Below, in pieces: positions 11,500 through 21,689 of a stretch of 64,000 bases of DNA (the first letter of the stretch is position 1; every line of letters begins with the position of its first letter). The translations under genes were made by a program, and so were the position numbers. The notes below the pieces were generated by a model that worked only from the letters and a program-made list of their open reading frames with translations, made no database searches and was not told where the DNA came from. The stretch covers positions 95,474,185 to 95,538,184 of the forward strand of contig OY755042.1 in NCBI GenBank assembly GCA_963576565.1. The letters run 5' to 3'. This DNA is from Aspidapion aeneum (Eukaryota > Arthropoda > Insecta > Coleoptera > Brentidae).

Positions 11500-12234
11500 A
11501 TTTACGAAAAACTGATTTCAAGGCTGATATCATGGCTTTACTTGAAGCACAAAGTATATGTATTACTTTGTGCTTGAAGTGAGCTAATAGGCTAGCTAGT
11601 CATAGATCCATTTATTTATAATCAAAACCCCAAAGTTCAGAAAACGTAAAAACTATTTTTTTTAAACTAGAATAGCAAGTAGATATCTTTTAAAAATTTT
11701 TATTATAATAACTACATTTTTATGCGTTTTTAAACTTTCATAACTCGGTTAAAAATTAATTTTCTTTTTAATTAAAATTTCATTTAAAACGGGGTCGCAA
11801 CCTAAAAAGATTCTAAAATAATTGTAATTTTTCCGCGTAATCCGATGTTAAAAAGAAGACGAAAAATATTGCTAGAGATTTTTCTATGTTGGATTAAAGA
11901 AATATTAATGCCTTGTTTGGTGGAAAAAGAAATGTTGGCCCACCATACGACGATCTTTTTTAAATCATTAGCAGGCTGCTCCAAGAACTAGAAAATATTA
12001 AGGAATTTCCTCCTCTTTAAATAGTAATTTTATCAAAAAAGGAAATAATACATTTTTGGATTCCAAATATAGCTACTTATTTATTTGACTTTGAAAAGTT
12101 TTCTTTTTTTTGTAAAACCCTGTTTACCCCACTCCTCTAACTTAAAAAATCATATATCTTAGAAACATATGAGTTGATCGGTTATATAAACGCTTTTTTT
12201 ATGTCAGAAATATCCTCCTCTATCACATGGGACA
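11500..12234. other. AT-rich DNA without recognised features
   Basis: Poly-A and poly-T rich sequence with no long open frame of protein-like composition. Its right edge, gggacaCCCTGCAT, is the target sequence duplicated around P-like element A; the same words continue on the other side at 18581. Confidence 0.4.
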
Positions 12235-12430
12235 CCCTGCATCGCAGCCCACGAAAACCGGCCCGGGCGCGGAAATATCACGTGACCGTAGGAGGCTCAC
12301 AAAAAACGCCTCACGGCCCGCTGTCATTATAAAACTTGTGTGTTTTCAGTTTTGGTATGTTTGTTTACGTCGATTTTTTTTTAATTCGGGCACGAATTTT
12401 ATGTGAATTTTATTAAAGTTATTAGAATAA

Positions 12431-12463
12431 CGCAGCCCACGAAAAAGACTGTAGTGGGCTGCG
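12431..12463. mobile_element. Tip-to-tip palindrome of the CGCAGCCCAC family
   Basis: CGCAGCCCACGAAAA is followed by 8 filler bases and then GTGGGCTGCG. Both tips match the TIR of element A, inside which it lies. Flanks ttagaata and ttaaaata agree at 7 of 8 bases, with one extra A on the left. It may be an excision footprint of a second copy, or a rearranged TIR. Confidence 0.5.
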
Positions 12464-12521
12464 TTAAAATAAGTAATGGCTAATGAGTAAATTATAAAGA
12501 AAGTACTACTACTATGTCGGT

Positions 12522-13652
12522 TTAGAACGTTTTTCTACATTGTCCGACGCTTATGCTCCACCTCTTGCGATCCTGACAGTCATCTTCTGTCAGATTTTTT
12601 TGACTCATTGATCTTTGGATTGACTGTTGCCATTCTAGTTTAGGACGCCCTCTTTTTCTGCGCCCTATTGGTTGCCATTCTAGGACCTGCTTTGGTAATC
12701 TTTCGTCGTTCATCCATTGTACATGGCCGTACCATATCAGTTGCCTTTTAGTGATGTCATCCGTTATGCTTCCCTCGATTCCCATTCTTTCTTTTATGAT
12801 CTCATTTCTTATGTGATCTATTCTAGATATTCTCATTGATCTTCTTATTGCATCCATTTCGACACTTTCCATTTTTGTTTTATATTTTTCTGTTATGCGA
12901 CAAGTCTCTATTCCATAAAACAGCGTGCTTTTCACCATTGTTTCACATATGTTAAATTTCACATTCTTTTTTATTTCTCTGCTCCATAAAATACTGTTAA
13001 GACATCGATTAACCTTTTTTGCTTTTGCTATTCTTTTTTCCAATTCTTTACAGTCTGCTCCTGTCTTATCAAAGGTGACACCCAAGTATACATACTCATT
13101 GCATGGAGATATTGTTTGTCCATTTTCTAGTACTAACTCACTGGATTCGTTTCCAATACATAAGTACTGTATCTTGTCCACGTTCACTGTTAATCCCCAC
13201 TTTTGGTATTCTTCTGTTAACTTTCTCATCATATACGCCATGTCTTCTTTATCATTAGCCACAATTACTTGGTCGTCAGCAAACTGTAGTGTGTATATGG
13301 TAAATCGGTCGTTAAGTTGTATTCCCATGCCGTGCACTTTACGTTTCCAGTTTTTTAGAGCTACTGCGATATATATTTTAAAAAGAGTTGAAGAGATACA
13401 ACATCCCTGTCTTAAACCTTTTTTTACCAGGAATTCTTTTGAAAGTCGATTTCCAATTCTAATTTTAGATTTTGACCCTTTGTATAATTCTTTTATCGCT
13501 TTTATGTATGTATGATTGATATTAGTTTGCTCTAACACTGTCCATAATTTTTCTACTGGAACGGTATCATATGCTTTTTGTAGGTCCACACAGGTAACAT
13601 GAGTCTCTATATTTCTGGCGTTTTTTCTGTTTAAGACAAAAAACATTATCAC
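12522..13652 (-). pseudogene. Reverse transcriptase, C-terminal part (LINE L1a)
   Basis: Minus-strand open frame of about 375 codons. In order it shows CVDLQKAYDTVP (RT block A, catalytic Asp), GLRQGCCISSTLFKIYI, the FADD catalytic box, LTVNVDKIQYLCIGN, then a thumb/C-terminal region ending WYGHVQWMNDERLPKQVL and GRRKRGRPKLEW. The FADD (rather than YADD) box is shared by the copy at 58952. The upstream half of RT continues at 16245, beyond the 2.58-kb insertion. An apparent start codon at the junction comes from the inserted element's tip and is not a real start. Confidence 0.85.
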
Positions 13653-13868
13653 CACGGATCACCTAACAAACAGATAGGGAACTCAGGTGGTGGGGGGTGC
13701 TACGCGCATCTTTCACGCAGCCTGCCATGTTGGGGTCAACCACTCCAGAGGCGCATTCTGTATTTCAATATTTTTTAAACTTTTAGTACTTTTAGTAGTA
13801 GTGTTGACCATTAGTGGTGGGTAGATGTAATTTTTGTCTTTGATATATGTAATTTTTAATTTTAAACA

Positions 13869-13947
13869 ATGGGAATGGTTTGTGCCGTAAGAGACTGTAA
13901 ATCCACGCGACGGTATACCCTTTTCGATTTCCGCAGGATCCTATAAG
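13869..13947 (+). pseudogene. THAP zinc-finger first exon (P-like transposase)
   Basis: ATG opens MGMVCAVRDCKSTRRYTLF, with the C-x4-C start of a THAP zinc finger. The frame then hits TAA at 13944. Moving the frame by one base after the TTTTC at 13921-13925 gives FPQDPIR directly before a good donor (AG|GTAAGC, 13946-13953). F-P-x-D-P-x-R is a typical THAP core, so a one-base deletion is the likely cause of the stop. The later Cys-x2-His part of the THAP motif would lie in the next exon, which I do not see. In P elements the THAP domain binds DNA near the element ends. Confidence 0.6.
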
Positions 13948-14319
13948 GTAAGCTTATACATTATTTTATCTCTCGATTTTTTAAAAACTTTAGTCATCCT
14001 ATACAGGGTGTTCAATAATTAAATGTCCTATGAGATGAATCTGTAAATGATTTAAGTACAAAGAGTTCTTAGGGACATATAGATCTGCAACCCCTTTGAT
14101 TTTGTTTTTTTATTTATGCGTTTGCAGGATTTGTTTTATTTATCTCAAATTTGAAAATGAGCCGCCATTAGATCCTAAAAAACAACATATAAACTAAGCT
14201 TTGTTTAGAAAGTTTTTGGTGTTTTGTATAAAACAGCGGCGTAAGCTCAGTTGTAGAAAAGGGAAGTTTGTAGATTGGTATATTGATCCTTAAATTAAGC
14301 ACAGGTTCACAAATTAAAA

Positions 14320-15114
14320 GGTTCGGGAACAATTCGCCGCAGCCGATTCGCCGCGGCTGATTGTCCGCGGCCCGTTTTGCCGCGGGGAGAATTCGCTGCC
14401 AATCGAATTGCCACGGGGACAATTTGCCGCGGGAACAATTCGCTGCGAGATTTTTGTTTCATGATATTACCATTGTTTTATTTTCCATGACTTTATATAA
14501 TATTTTTTTATAAAAATAATGTTTTAAAACTTTCAACTAGGTATTTGGTGGTAACTATACAATTCAGCATTTTTTTAATTGGAAAAAATAAATAAAATGG
14601 CGAATGTAGAATGGCAGTTTTTGCCATTTATGAACCGATATGCATCAAACTAGAAACTTTAAGATCTTTCCGGGCGCTGATTATTATTTTTAACTTAAAC
14701 TAAAAAAATCAAAATAGCAACCGACCCGAAACACCTTCAAGTTTCGAATTTGATGCATATCGGTTCATAAATGTAAAAATCCGCCATTTTGTATCGCCAT
14801 CTTGATTTTTTTCAATTTAAGATAAAAATAATAAAATAATAAAAAATAATAATAAATAATTCATAAACGGGAAAATCCGCAATTTTATTTATTTTCCTAA
14901 TAAAAAAAATATTGAATGTATACTAACTACCAAATATGTAGTTGGAAAGGTTTGAAAAAAGTTATAGTCAAACAAATATATATAAAGTCAAGCTAAATAC
15001 AACTGTTGCAACAATTCCCAATGGTAATATCATAAAACAAAAAATCTTACGGTGAATTGTCTCCGCGGTGAATTGGACCGCAGCGAATTGGCCGCGGCGA
15101 ATTGTCCCCTACCC
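14320..15114. mobile_element. GC-tipped foldback element F1, copy 1
   Basis: Long inverted repeat of about 795 bp. Each tip carries several tandem words of the GCCGCGGCGAATTGTCC type, in opposite orientation at the two ends. The arms continue with ttttgtttcatgatattacc and its complement. AT-rich inner DNA contains cggttcataaatg-like segments on both sides. A second copy is at 44688-45743. No coding region. Target duplication is unclear in this copy. Confidence 0.75.
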
Positions 15115-16244
15115 ATCTAAAGGGCCCTTAATAAAAACAGAAAATAGTCATTTTAGCACTAAATTTATTAAAATTTTTAAAAAAGATTTTTGGGTAATAG
15201 CTTTCAATATATTTAGGTATTTTTAAATAAATTTAAAACTTAATTATTACCGTTTTGGTAATGCACAATTCCACAAAATTTTAATGGTCTGTTATAATTT
15301 TTAAGAAACAAAAAAAACATCGAAAAAAAAAATGCTAAAAAAGTTTAATACCTTGTAAAAAAGTTTAACACCCTGTAAAAACAAAGAGGTCTAACACAGT
15401 GTAATGCGAAAAAAACTTTGTTTTGACCATTTCCACAACCCCTTAAAGTTTCACGCATCATTTAAATTACACCCTGTATATTAAACTATTATATAACATT
15501 TGGTCAAGAGCTTTTGACACAAATTTGTTATAATTTTTTATTATGCTACTATTTATACTTTTAAGAATACATTTAAAACAACTATTTTTGTTAAAAATTA
15601 GATTTTACTAAATTTTAAAATAATAGTTTACCGTGAAGCAATTTTGTGCTAATTGTAAAGATTATTTGGTCACCCTGTATCTCCTTAAACTTTAAATTTT
15701 TCGAAAAAACTAATAAATAATATCTGATTCCAGTAAATTAAGAAATTACTCTACCATGTCAAACTTCTTATATTTAAAATTCGCAATTTTACTCCTCTTG
15801 AAACTTAATAAATGTTATCCCAATAAAACAAAAAAGCAATCAATTTTTTTATTTTTGTCTTTGGCTGTATGCTGGAAACGGCAACATGCTAACGTATTGT
15901 GGACGAAGAAGTGTGTGCTTCCCCTATCTCTCATTCAATAGAACACATTATTTCCATAGTCCCCCTGCAGAGGACAACATATAATTTTTTTACGCGGCCC
16001 AGACTCTAAAATTCATTTTAGCTCCCATTTTTAGCAATACAAAACTATTTTAATGTTTTTATTGTTTCTGACAATAAAAATATTTTTTCGCATCAACAAT
16101 CTGAAACATTCATATTTTATGATAAATTTATTTTAGTCCGGCTCTGAGTTTGATTCCCAATGCTCAGCCATCGTTGAATTCTCCGAGATAAAAGACCGCA
16201 AGCCGGCTTATTTTTCTGTATGTTAAGGTGATCCGTGTTATCAC

Positions 16245-17395
16245 TACAAGATCTGCCTGCGCGAAACCCACTTTGCTCTTCTTCTTCTTGTTCATGAAAA
16301 TCATTCTCTATTAGATCGCTAAGAATCCTACCGTACAATCTACTTAGAGTACTGGTTACTGAAATTCCTCTGTAATTGTTGCAATCCAGCTTGTTTCCTT
16401 TTTTATGTATTGAGGATATAAATGCAATTTTCCAACCATTAGGTACTGGATGTCCGTTTATGCATTGATTGATAATATATGTGAGATTTTCGAGTAGTTT
16501 CTCTGATCCATATTTGAGCATTTCAGCATATATTCCCCCATGTCCGCTAGCTTTTCCGGATTTAAGCTTTTTAATATTATTCTTTATCATTTCTTTTTCG
16601 ATGATAACTTCCTCTCCATATACTTCTATGTCTCTCCTCGGAGAGGCTGCCATATATTCGGGTCTCGTCTCCTGCAGCAGTCCCTTGTAGTGTTCTGTCC
16701 ATTGTTCTGGTTTGATTATCTGAATGTTTACTTTTTGTTTTGTTGGGTTTTTTTCTGTAGAAATGAATTTCCATACTTCAGAACTCTACCTACCTCCTAC
16801 GTGTGTATTTATGTCGTGGCACTTGCGCTCGAACATTTCATTTTTTTCTGTGCGTATCAAATTTCTTAGCTGTCTTCTGGTTTCCCTGTAGATTTCTAGG
16901 TCTCTTTGCTCTTTAGTACTGAGCCATTTCAAGTATGTGCGTTTTTTCTCTTTGACCATTTCTTGTATTTTGTCCGACCACCACATCTTCCTGTTATTTC
17001 TATTATCTTGGTATCCAACAGCTTCGTTGCTTGCTTCCTTCAAGCTTTTAATTATGTTTGTATATATCTCTTCAAATGAGTGATTTGTGTTTATTAATTT
17101 TTTATCTAATCGGCTCTGATACAATCTTTGAGTACTTTCGATTTCTAGACTTCTAAAGTTGTATTTTTGATTGTCTTCGATGCATTCTAGGTTTTCATTT
17201 TCTCTAATACTTTCGTCCTTATTTGTTTTTCTTAAAGGGAATAATATTTTTGCTTTTACCAGATGGTGGTCAGATCCACAGGTAACACCTCGAAGTGCTC
17301 GCACATCATACCACTTTAATTGTGAGTGTTGTCCACCTATAGCGTAATCAATGATTGATTTAAGATTTCTTGTTGGCTGAGTCCAGGTTTATAGG
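16245..17395 (-). pseudogene. Endonuclease end and RT N-terminal part (LINE L1a)
   Basis: On the minus strand, reading from 17395 down: the end of an exonuclease-endonuclease-phosphatase domain (IDYAIGGQHSQLKWYD, then GSDHHLVKAKI with the Ser-Asp-His catalytic motif), a basic linker (WWSDKIQEMVKEKKRTYLKW), then RT blocks KLKSGKASG, NYRGISVTSTLSRLYG and SGFRAGRSCSDN. Frames change at least once near 16780, so it is broken. The 5' part of the endonuclease is missing (5' truncation). The RT resumes at 13652 after the nested transposon. Confidence 0.8.
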
Positions 17396-17519
17396 TTGGC
17401 TGAGCCCAGGTATAGGATAAAGAAAATACCTATAAGATAAACAATGCCGCGAACGTGTAATTAGTGTTGTTCCTTGTCGGTCCAACCATAAAACTGAAAC
17501 CTTATATGTTGCAAACGGG

Positions 17520-18240
17520 AAAGAAATGGTAAAAGATAAGATTGATCAAGTAATAGACATCCATAGTGACATTTTCGATAGTGAGAGTGAAAAATGTGTT
17601 CAGTTTTCATTTCTTATTGAACAATTAGGTTTCTTGAAAAGGTAACCTGAGAATCGAAGATATGGTGGATACACTTAATTGTTGGCTTCATCTGTGTTTA
17701 TCCAGTCATCCAGTGCATACACGTCAATTTACAATTCTAAGGTAATATGTCTTCCACACCCTCGCAATATTAAAAAACTGATTTGTAAAATATTATTAAC
17801 TAACAGATAGTAATCTCTTTGGTAGTGTGAAATATTTAAAAAGTAAGATACAGCTTTTAAAAGAACATGAGTTGGTAGTTAACTTACACTTTAATGAAAT
17901 ATATATTAAACTTTGTGCTGGGTAATTTTTCAAAAAATTATTGACGACCACTACATTCAGTTCATTGAATGTGAAAACCAGCTCACTTATTCACAAAATC
18001 ACTTGTTTCTTTTGAATAAATTATTGTGAAATGTTTTATATTGAAAATTTTTCTTCAGATAACTCTAGCGAGTGTCTTTGTGGAGAAAAACTATTGTCAA
18101 AGCTTGAAAAAATTAGTTTAAGGGCATCTAAAGTTTTTTTAAATAATTTTATTAAAAAGCACAATGATTTAGTGTTTGCCAATAAATCTTTGAATAAGAC
18201 AAAGATGATGACACTGAAAGAAAAATTAAAAAACTAAAAG
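17520..18240 (+). pseudogene. Degraded P-transposase-like remnants of element A
   Basis: Several short + strand open stretches in shifting frames read like pieces of one protein: SFLIEQLGFLK, EDMVDTLNCWLHLCLSSHPV, LKEHELVVNLHFNEIYIKL and, at the end, an ECLCGEKLLSKLEKISLRA stretch followed by FLNNFIKKHNDLV. The NLHFNEIYIK stretch resembles the region around a catalytic Asp/Glu in P/THAP9-type transposases, and the last stretch resembles their C-termini. This is from memory of the family and is weak. Multiple frameshifts and stops make it non-functional. Confidence 0.4.
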
Positions 18241-18588
18241 CTTAGGTTTGTAATGTCGAATTTTAAAAGACTTGTATAGATTTGAAGTTACTAACGATAT
18301 TATGTACCTAATATATATACCTGAAGATATTAGAGTGCAAATTTTGTGTAATTTTTATTTTATAGATTCAGTTCTTTTATCCATAATAAACACATATATC
18401 AGCAAAATATTTTTTTCAATTTTTGCCTATAAAAGAACAAAATTTTTTTGTTAATTTATTTAAATTGTGTAAAAACATATAATATATTAAGCAATACAAT
18501 AAGAATCCTGGGACTCCTAAGATCACGTGACCGCATACTTGCTTATAACGTGCCATGGCCGGTCTTTATCGTTGGCTGCGCCCTGCAT

Positions 18589-19130
18589 ATATGTAAATTT
18601 TTAAAATTTTTTAGTATTTTGAAAATCTTTTTTTTTAAATCGTAAAAACTTTATAAATTATCAAAATATTTAAAACTTGAAGATGTTTTATTAGGTGTAA
18701 ACTATTTTAATATCTTTGTTTAAAACCTCTTAACCCATAAATGGGCCATTAGACTAGTATTATTGGTAGATCGTAGGACTAGTGTAAGATTTTTTTTTCT
18801 TACCTTATGGTCGTAGGTATATGTACACTTGCACATAAAATAAAAAACTGATGTTTATATTTGTATAAGTTTAAAAATTGCAATTTTTCGCGCAGACACA
18901 AAAAAATTAGAAAAGCGCTGATAAAATATAGAAATATAATTGCTTTATAAAGAAGCTCTCCGAAGTAAATTTATGTGATGGCTTTGAAAATTTACCATTT
19001 TTGCTGTTACTGCCTGGCTTTATTGCAATAAGTCCCTACTATTTCAACTTAAAGCTGGTGTGACGGAGACCAGGTACACAGAGTGTAAGAACCAATATTC
19101 GGGATTTGGTAATATTTTTACTTCAATTTT
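18589..19130. other. AT-rich DNA, nothing recognised
   Basis: Continuation of the target sequence of P-like element A (CCCTGCATatatg). No protein-like frame or strong repeat was seen. Confidence 0.35.
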
Positions 19131-19179
19131 TGTTATATATTTATCGGTTTCACAACGTTCTACGTCTTTTTCTTTTTGC

Positions 19180-19881
19180 CTATAATTCATCATCTAAGCC
19201 TCTTATTCTTATTTCACTGTCTATTCCTTCTCTCCAGCTTCTCCTTGGCCGTCCTTGTTTTCTTCGGCCAGTTGGTTTCCATTGTAGTATTTGTTTCGGT
19301 AGTCTTTCATCATTCATTCTTTGTACATGTCCGTACCACACCAGTTGTTTTGTTCTTATATCATCCACTAAAGTACGTTCACCCACTGTCATAATTTCTC
19401 TTATTCTTTCATTTGTAACTCTTTCTCTTTTTGATTTCCCTGCTGCTCTTCTCCAATAGTCCATCTCCGTAGCGGAAAGCATTTTTTCTATTCTATCCTT
19501 GAATGGCCATACTTCTGAGCCGTATGTAATAATACTTTTTACAAAGGTGTTATATATAAGCTTTTTGTTATGTTTTGATATACTTTGGTCCCAAATTATT
19601 CCATTTAATAAAGTTATTGCTTTTCTTCCTTGTACGTTTCGATATTTTATAGCCTTGTCTAGTGTTCCGTTAGCTGTAATTTTTAGACCTAAGTATTTAT
19701 ACTCATCACATGACTGAATTCGTTGCCCGGTATTTAGGATTAGATCCTGTTTCATTCCACCGAAACCCATATACTCTGTCTTATTGAGATTAACCTCTAG
19801 TCCCCACTTATTGTACTCTTCTATTAGTTTTCGTGTCATATATTCGAGGTCCTCATAATCCTGAGCCACTTTTTGTTCCAT
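19180..19881 (-). pseudogene. Reverse transcriptase C-terminal part, LINE family L2a
   Basis: Minus-strand frame of about 230 codons, cut off at its 5' end just after the expected catalytic box. It shows WGLEVNLNKTEYMGFGG, CDEYKYLGLKITANGT, then WYGHVQRMNDERLPKQIL and GRRKQGRPRRSW. Layout is the same as in the L1a family, but the sequence is clearly different (perhaps half identical), so it is a second related RTE-like family. The 5' junction near 19881 abuts unrelated DNA, consistent with 5' truncation. Confidence 0.8.
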
Positions 19882-20129
19882 TTCGATAATGAAAGGAGCA
19901 TGGAGGGGATAAACTTGGCGAAAAACTCAAACAATTTCTTTTTCAGACAGAGCATAAAGGGTTCTCGCTCGCACTGTGGTATTTTCTTAAAAATTTCTTC
20001 TCCCTCTATGCTTGGAAACATCTTAATAAATGTCAAGTGCACCGCAAAGAACAAAATTGTGGTCGCTTTTTTAAGCGGGCAAAGTAAAACGTTTCCGACG
20101 TTTGGAATTTTCGAAGTTGTTTGACGTTC

Positions 20130-20260
20130 ATTTTCTAAACTGCAGCCAGGGCTATCCAAACGAAAGGGCCAAGATCTTCCATTTTGGCGACGTTATAGCT
20201 GTCATAGCGCTTATCGTAGATGTTCACTCGGTTTTATGAATATGAATATGACGGTTCAGG
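20130..20260. repeat. Dispersed repeat fragment shared with 8390-8520
   Basis: Contains ccagggctatccaaacgaaa, then a gacgttata segment and atgacggttca, all in the order seen at about 8385-8515. Confidence 0.45.
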
Positions 20261-21230
20261 GGGCCGTAAGGGTTGGTAAGGGTGCTTTTTGGGTAGGGAG
20301 CGGTGTGTAACCGAACCCCAAACAATGAAGCTCCCTTAGGTTGAACCTAATTGTACCGCACTGTCGAATCGAGATAACAAGATTAACCCGATTCGACCGT
20401 ATCGATAACGATAAGGGCAATGTTAGCTTTCCGTATCGATAACGATAAGGGCAATGTTAGCCTTGGCGTGGGCCGGGAAATTACTTGGCGGATGAATCAA
20501 GACCAAGGCTAAAAATCAACACAGTTTTAGAGGGCTACAACTTATTTATTGAAAGGTCTATGGAAATTTTGAGAAGAGGTTACTCCACCCACTTACCCCT
20601 ATTTAGTCTACACTGCTATATCCACTTTGTAGAATAGGTTTGTCTTTTCTCTGCCACAAAACCTGTGGTCGCTACACACCCGTGACCCCAAATTCAGACT
20701 AACCCAAAAAAACCTTCTTGAGTCTACTTATCACTTCGCCCTAGCCCACAATAAATACGTGCTTGCCCATATTCCAAATATTCGTTGTTCATCATCACGT
20801 ATTTATCTAGATGCATCTAGGGTTACTCCAGTGACTTATTCCTAAGGTTACCAATAATTATTTATATTTCCTTACAATATTGTCGCAACAAACATTTTTG
20901 GGTAGATAACTTTGCAACACTGCATATCATATTGAACAAAATTAAATAAGGAAGCCTTTATACGTTAATACAAAATGCGTCAAATTTAGGGAATTTTTTT
21001 GAACTGCTGTGTAATTTTGATTTTTTTTAGAAAATAATAAATGTTAATCAATAATATACAGGATGGCGACTTAAGCGAATTAATATTTATAAAAGTAAAT
21101 TTTACTTCGAGCTACCCACGAAAAAATATGAGAAAAACAAAAACTTCTTTTTACCCGATCAGCCACTAAAACTTGTTTGATTTTTAAATTCATGGGTTCT
21201 AAAATTTACATTTGTTAGTATTTTTTCGCT
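20261..21230. other. Mostly unique DNA with a perfect 31-bp direct repeat
   Basis: A 31-bp sequence (core ATCGATAACGATAAGGGC) occurs twice without mismatch at 20397-20427 and 20431-20461, three bases apart. The surrounding 600 bp is less AT-rich than its neighbours. It has a TGTAACCGAACC start near 20308 and an ACA-like end near 20878, so a solo LTR is possible but unproven. No gene is seen. Confidence 0.45.
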
Positions 21231-21372
21231 TAACAATTGATTCAGCCACTAATTGACGCTCACGTTTGAAGGTGGGTAAAAACGCTAATCAGTGTTGCTC
21301 TGGCTTGAAAGACAGAAGTGCTGTAGTAGGTCACAGATGGTTTATTTTTCTTTGCAATCGATCTTTTCATCG

Positions 21373-21428
<56 letters not shown>

Positions 21429-21660
21429 GTTCATACTCGCCTGCTCTTGTTCTAGCTTCTCTCGTATCTCGGTAGATGGCGCCTCGTGTGAGGGTTTTCT
21501 TACTATAGACGTAAGATCATAGACAAGTTTGATTAACTTCACAAGGATCTCCAATTGACCAAGCAGTGTTTTGAGAAGTCCCATAAGGACGAAACAGTTA
21601 ACTGTCAACACTTATTAGATGTCCATTAGATCTTGAACCCGCGTGACGGGTACTAAATTT
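21230..21660 (+). repeat. R450 dispersed repeat, copy 1, with (TA)n tract
   Basis: A ~450-bp repeat with ttgacgctcacg, gaaagacagaag, caatcgatcttttcatcgat, ctcgtatctcggtagatggc, aaggacgaaacagttaactg and gtccattagatcttg-type words in order. In this copy the cgatcgat position has grown into a (TA)n tract at 21377-21425. Other copies: 21690, 23460, 26830, 56560 and 56930. No protein-like frame is conserved. Confidence 0.7.
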
Positions 21661-21689
21661 GACCTTTTTTAGTATTATTTGGCTTTAAA

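Larger units (their letters stand above)
13653..16237 (+). mobile_element. P-like element B with THAP exon, 7-bp TSD
   Basis: It is inserted in the LINE reverse transcriptase and flanked by a perfect 7-bp duplication TTATCAC (13646-13652 and 16238-16244). Comparison with the uninterrupted LINE copy at 59430 shows the empty site directly. Ends: CACGGATCACCTAACAAACA at the left, and CACGGATCACCTTAACATAC on the reverse strand at the right. It carries a THAP-type first exon near the left end but no recognisable catalytic region. A GC-tipped foldback element (14320-15114) is nested inside. CA...TG termini, THAP coding and a TSD of this size fit the P superfamily. Confidence 0.85.
12507..17416 (-). 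mobile_element. RTE-like LINE copy 1 (L1a), split by a DNA transposon
   Basis: This 5'-truncated non-LTR retrotransposon on the minus strand is flanked by a 13-bp direct repeat ATAAAGAAARTAC (12494-12506 and 17417-17429; one mismatch). Its 3' end is a short (TAG)n tract, like other copies in the window; RTE-clade elements typically end in short tandem repeats. It retains the last part of the endonuclease and the reverse transcriptase, interrupted at 13653-16237 by P-like element B. Confidence 0.85.
12243..18580 (+). mobile_element. P-like element A, outer layer of a four-level nest
   Basis: A perfect 8-bp duplication CCCTGCAT flanks the span (12235-12242 and 18581-18588). The ends are inverted: left CGCAGCCCACGAAAACCGGC, right (reverse strand) CGCAGCCAACGATAAAGACC then GGCC. 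A second conserved subterminal block, TCACGTGAYC plus TAGGAG, lies 35-50 bp inside each end. The element's own DNA is about 12243-12493 and 17430-18580; the rest is younger insertions. Degraded + strand coding remnants near the right end look P-transposase-like. An 8-bp TSD fits the P superfamily, and also hAT. Confidence 0.8.

Noticed and set aside
12431..12470. piggyBac-type TTAA end
   Set aside because: TTAA follows the right tip only; the left side reads ATAA. The tips match element A, whose duplication is 8 bp.
12925..13515. 196-codon + strand frame
   Set aside because: Antisense shadow of the LINE reverse transcriptase; hydrophobic leucine/serine-rich reading typical of an antisense frame. 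The same applies to 32391-32741 and 59692-60210.
21377..21425. (TA)n tract as a separate element
   Set aside because: It is an expansion of the gatcgatata word within an R450 copy, as alignment with other copies shows.
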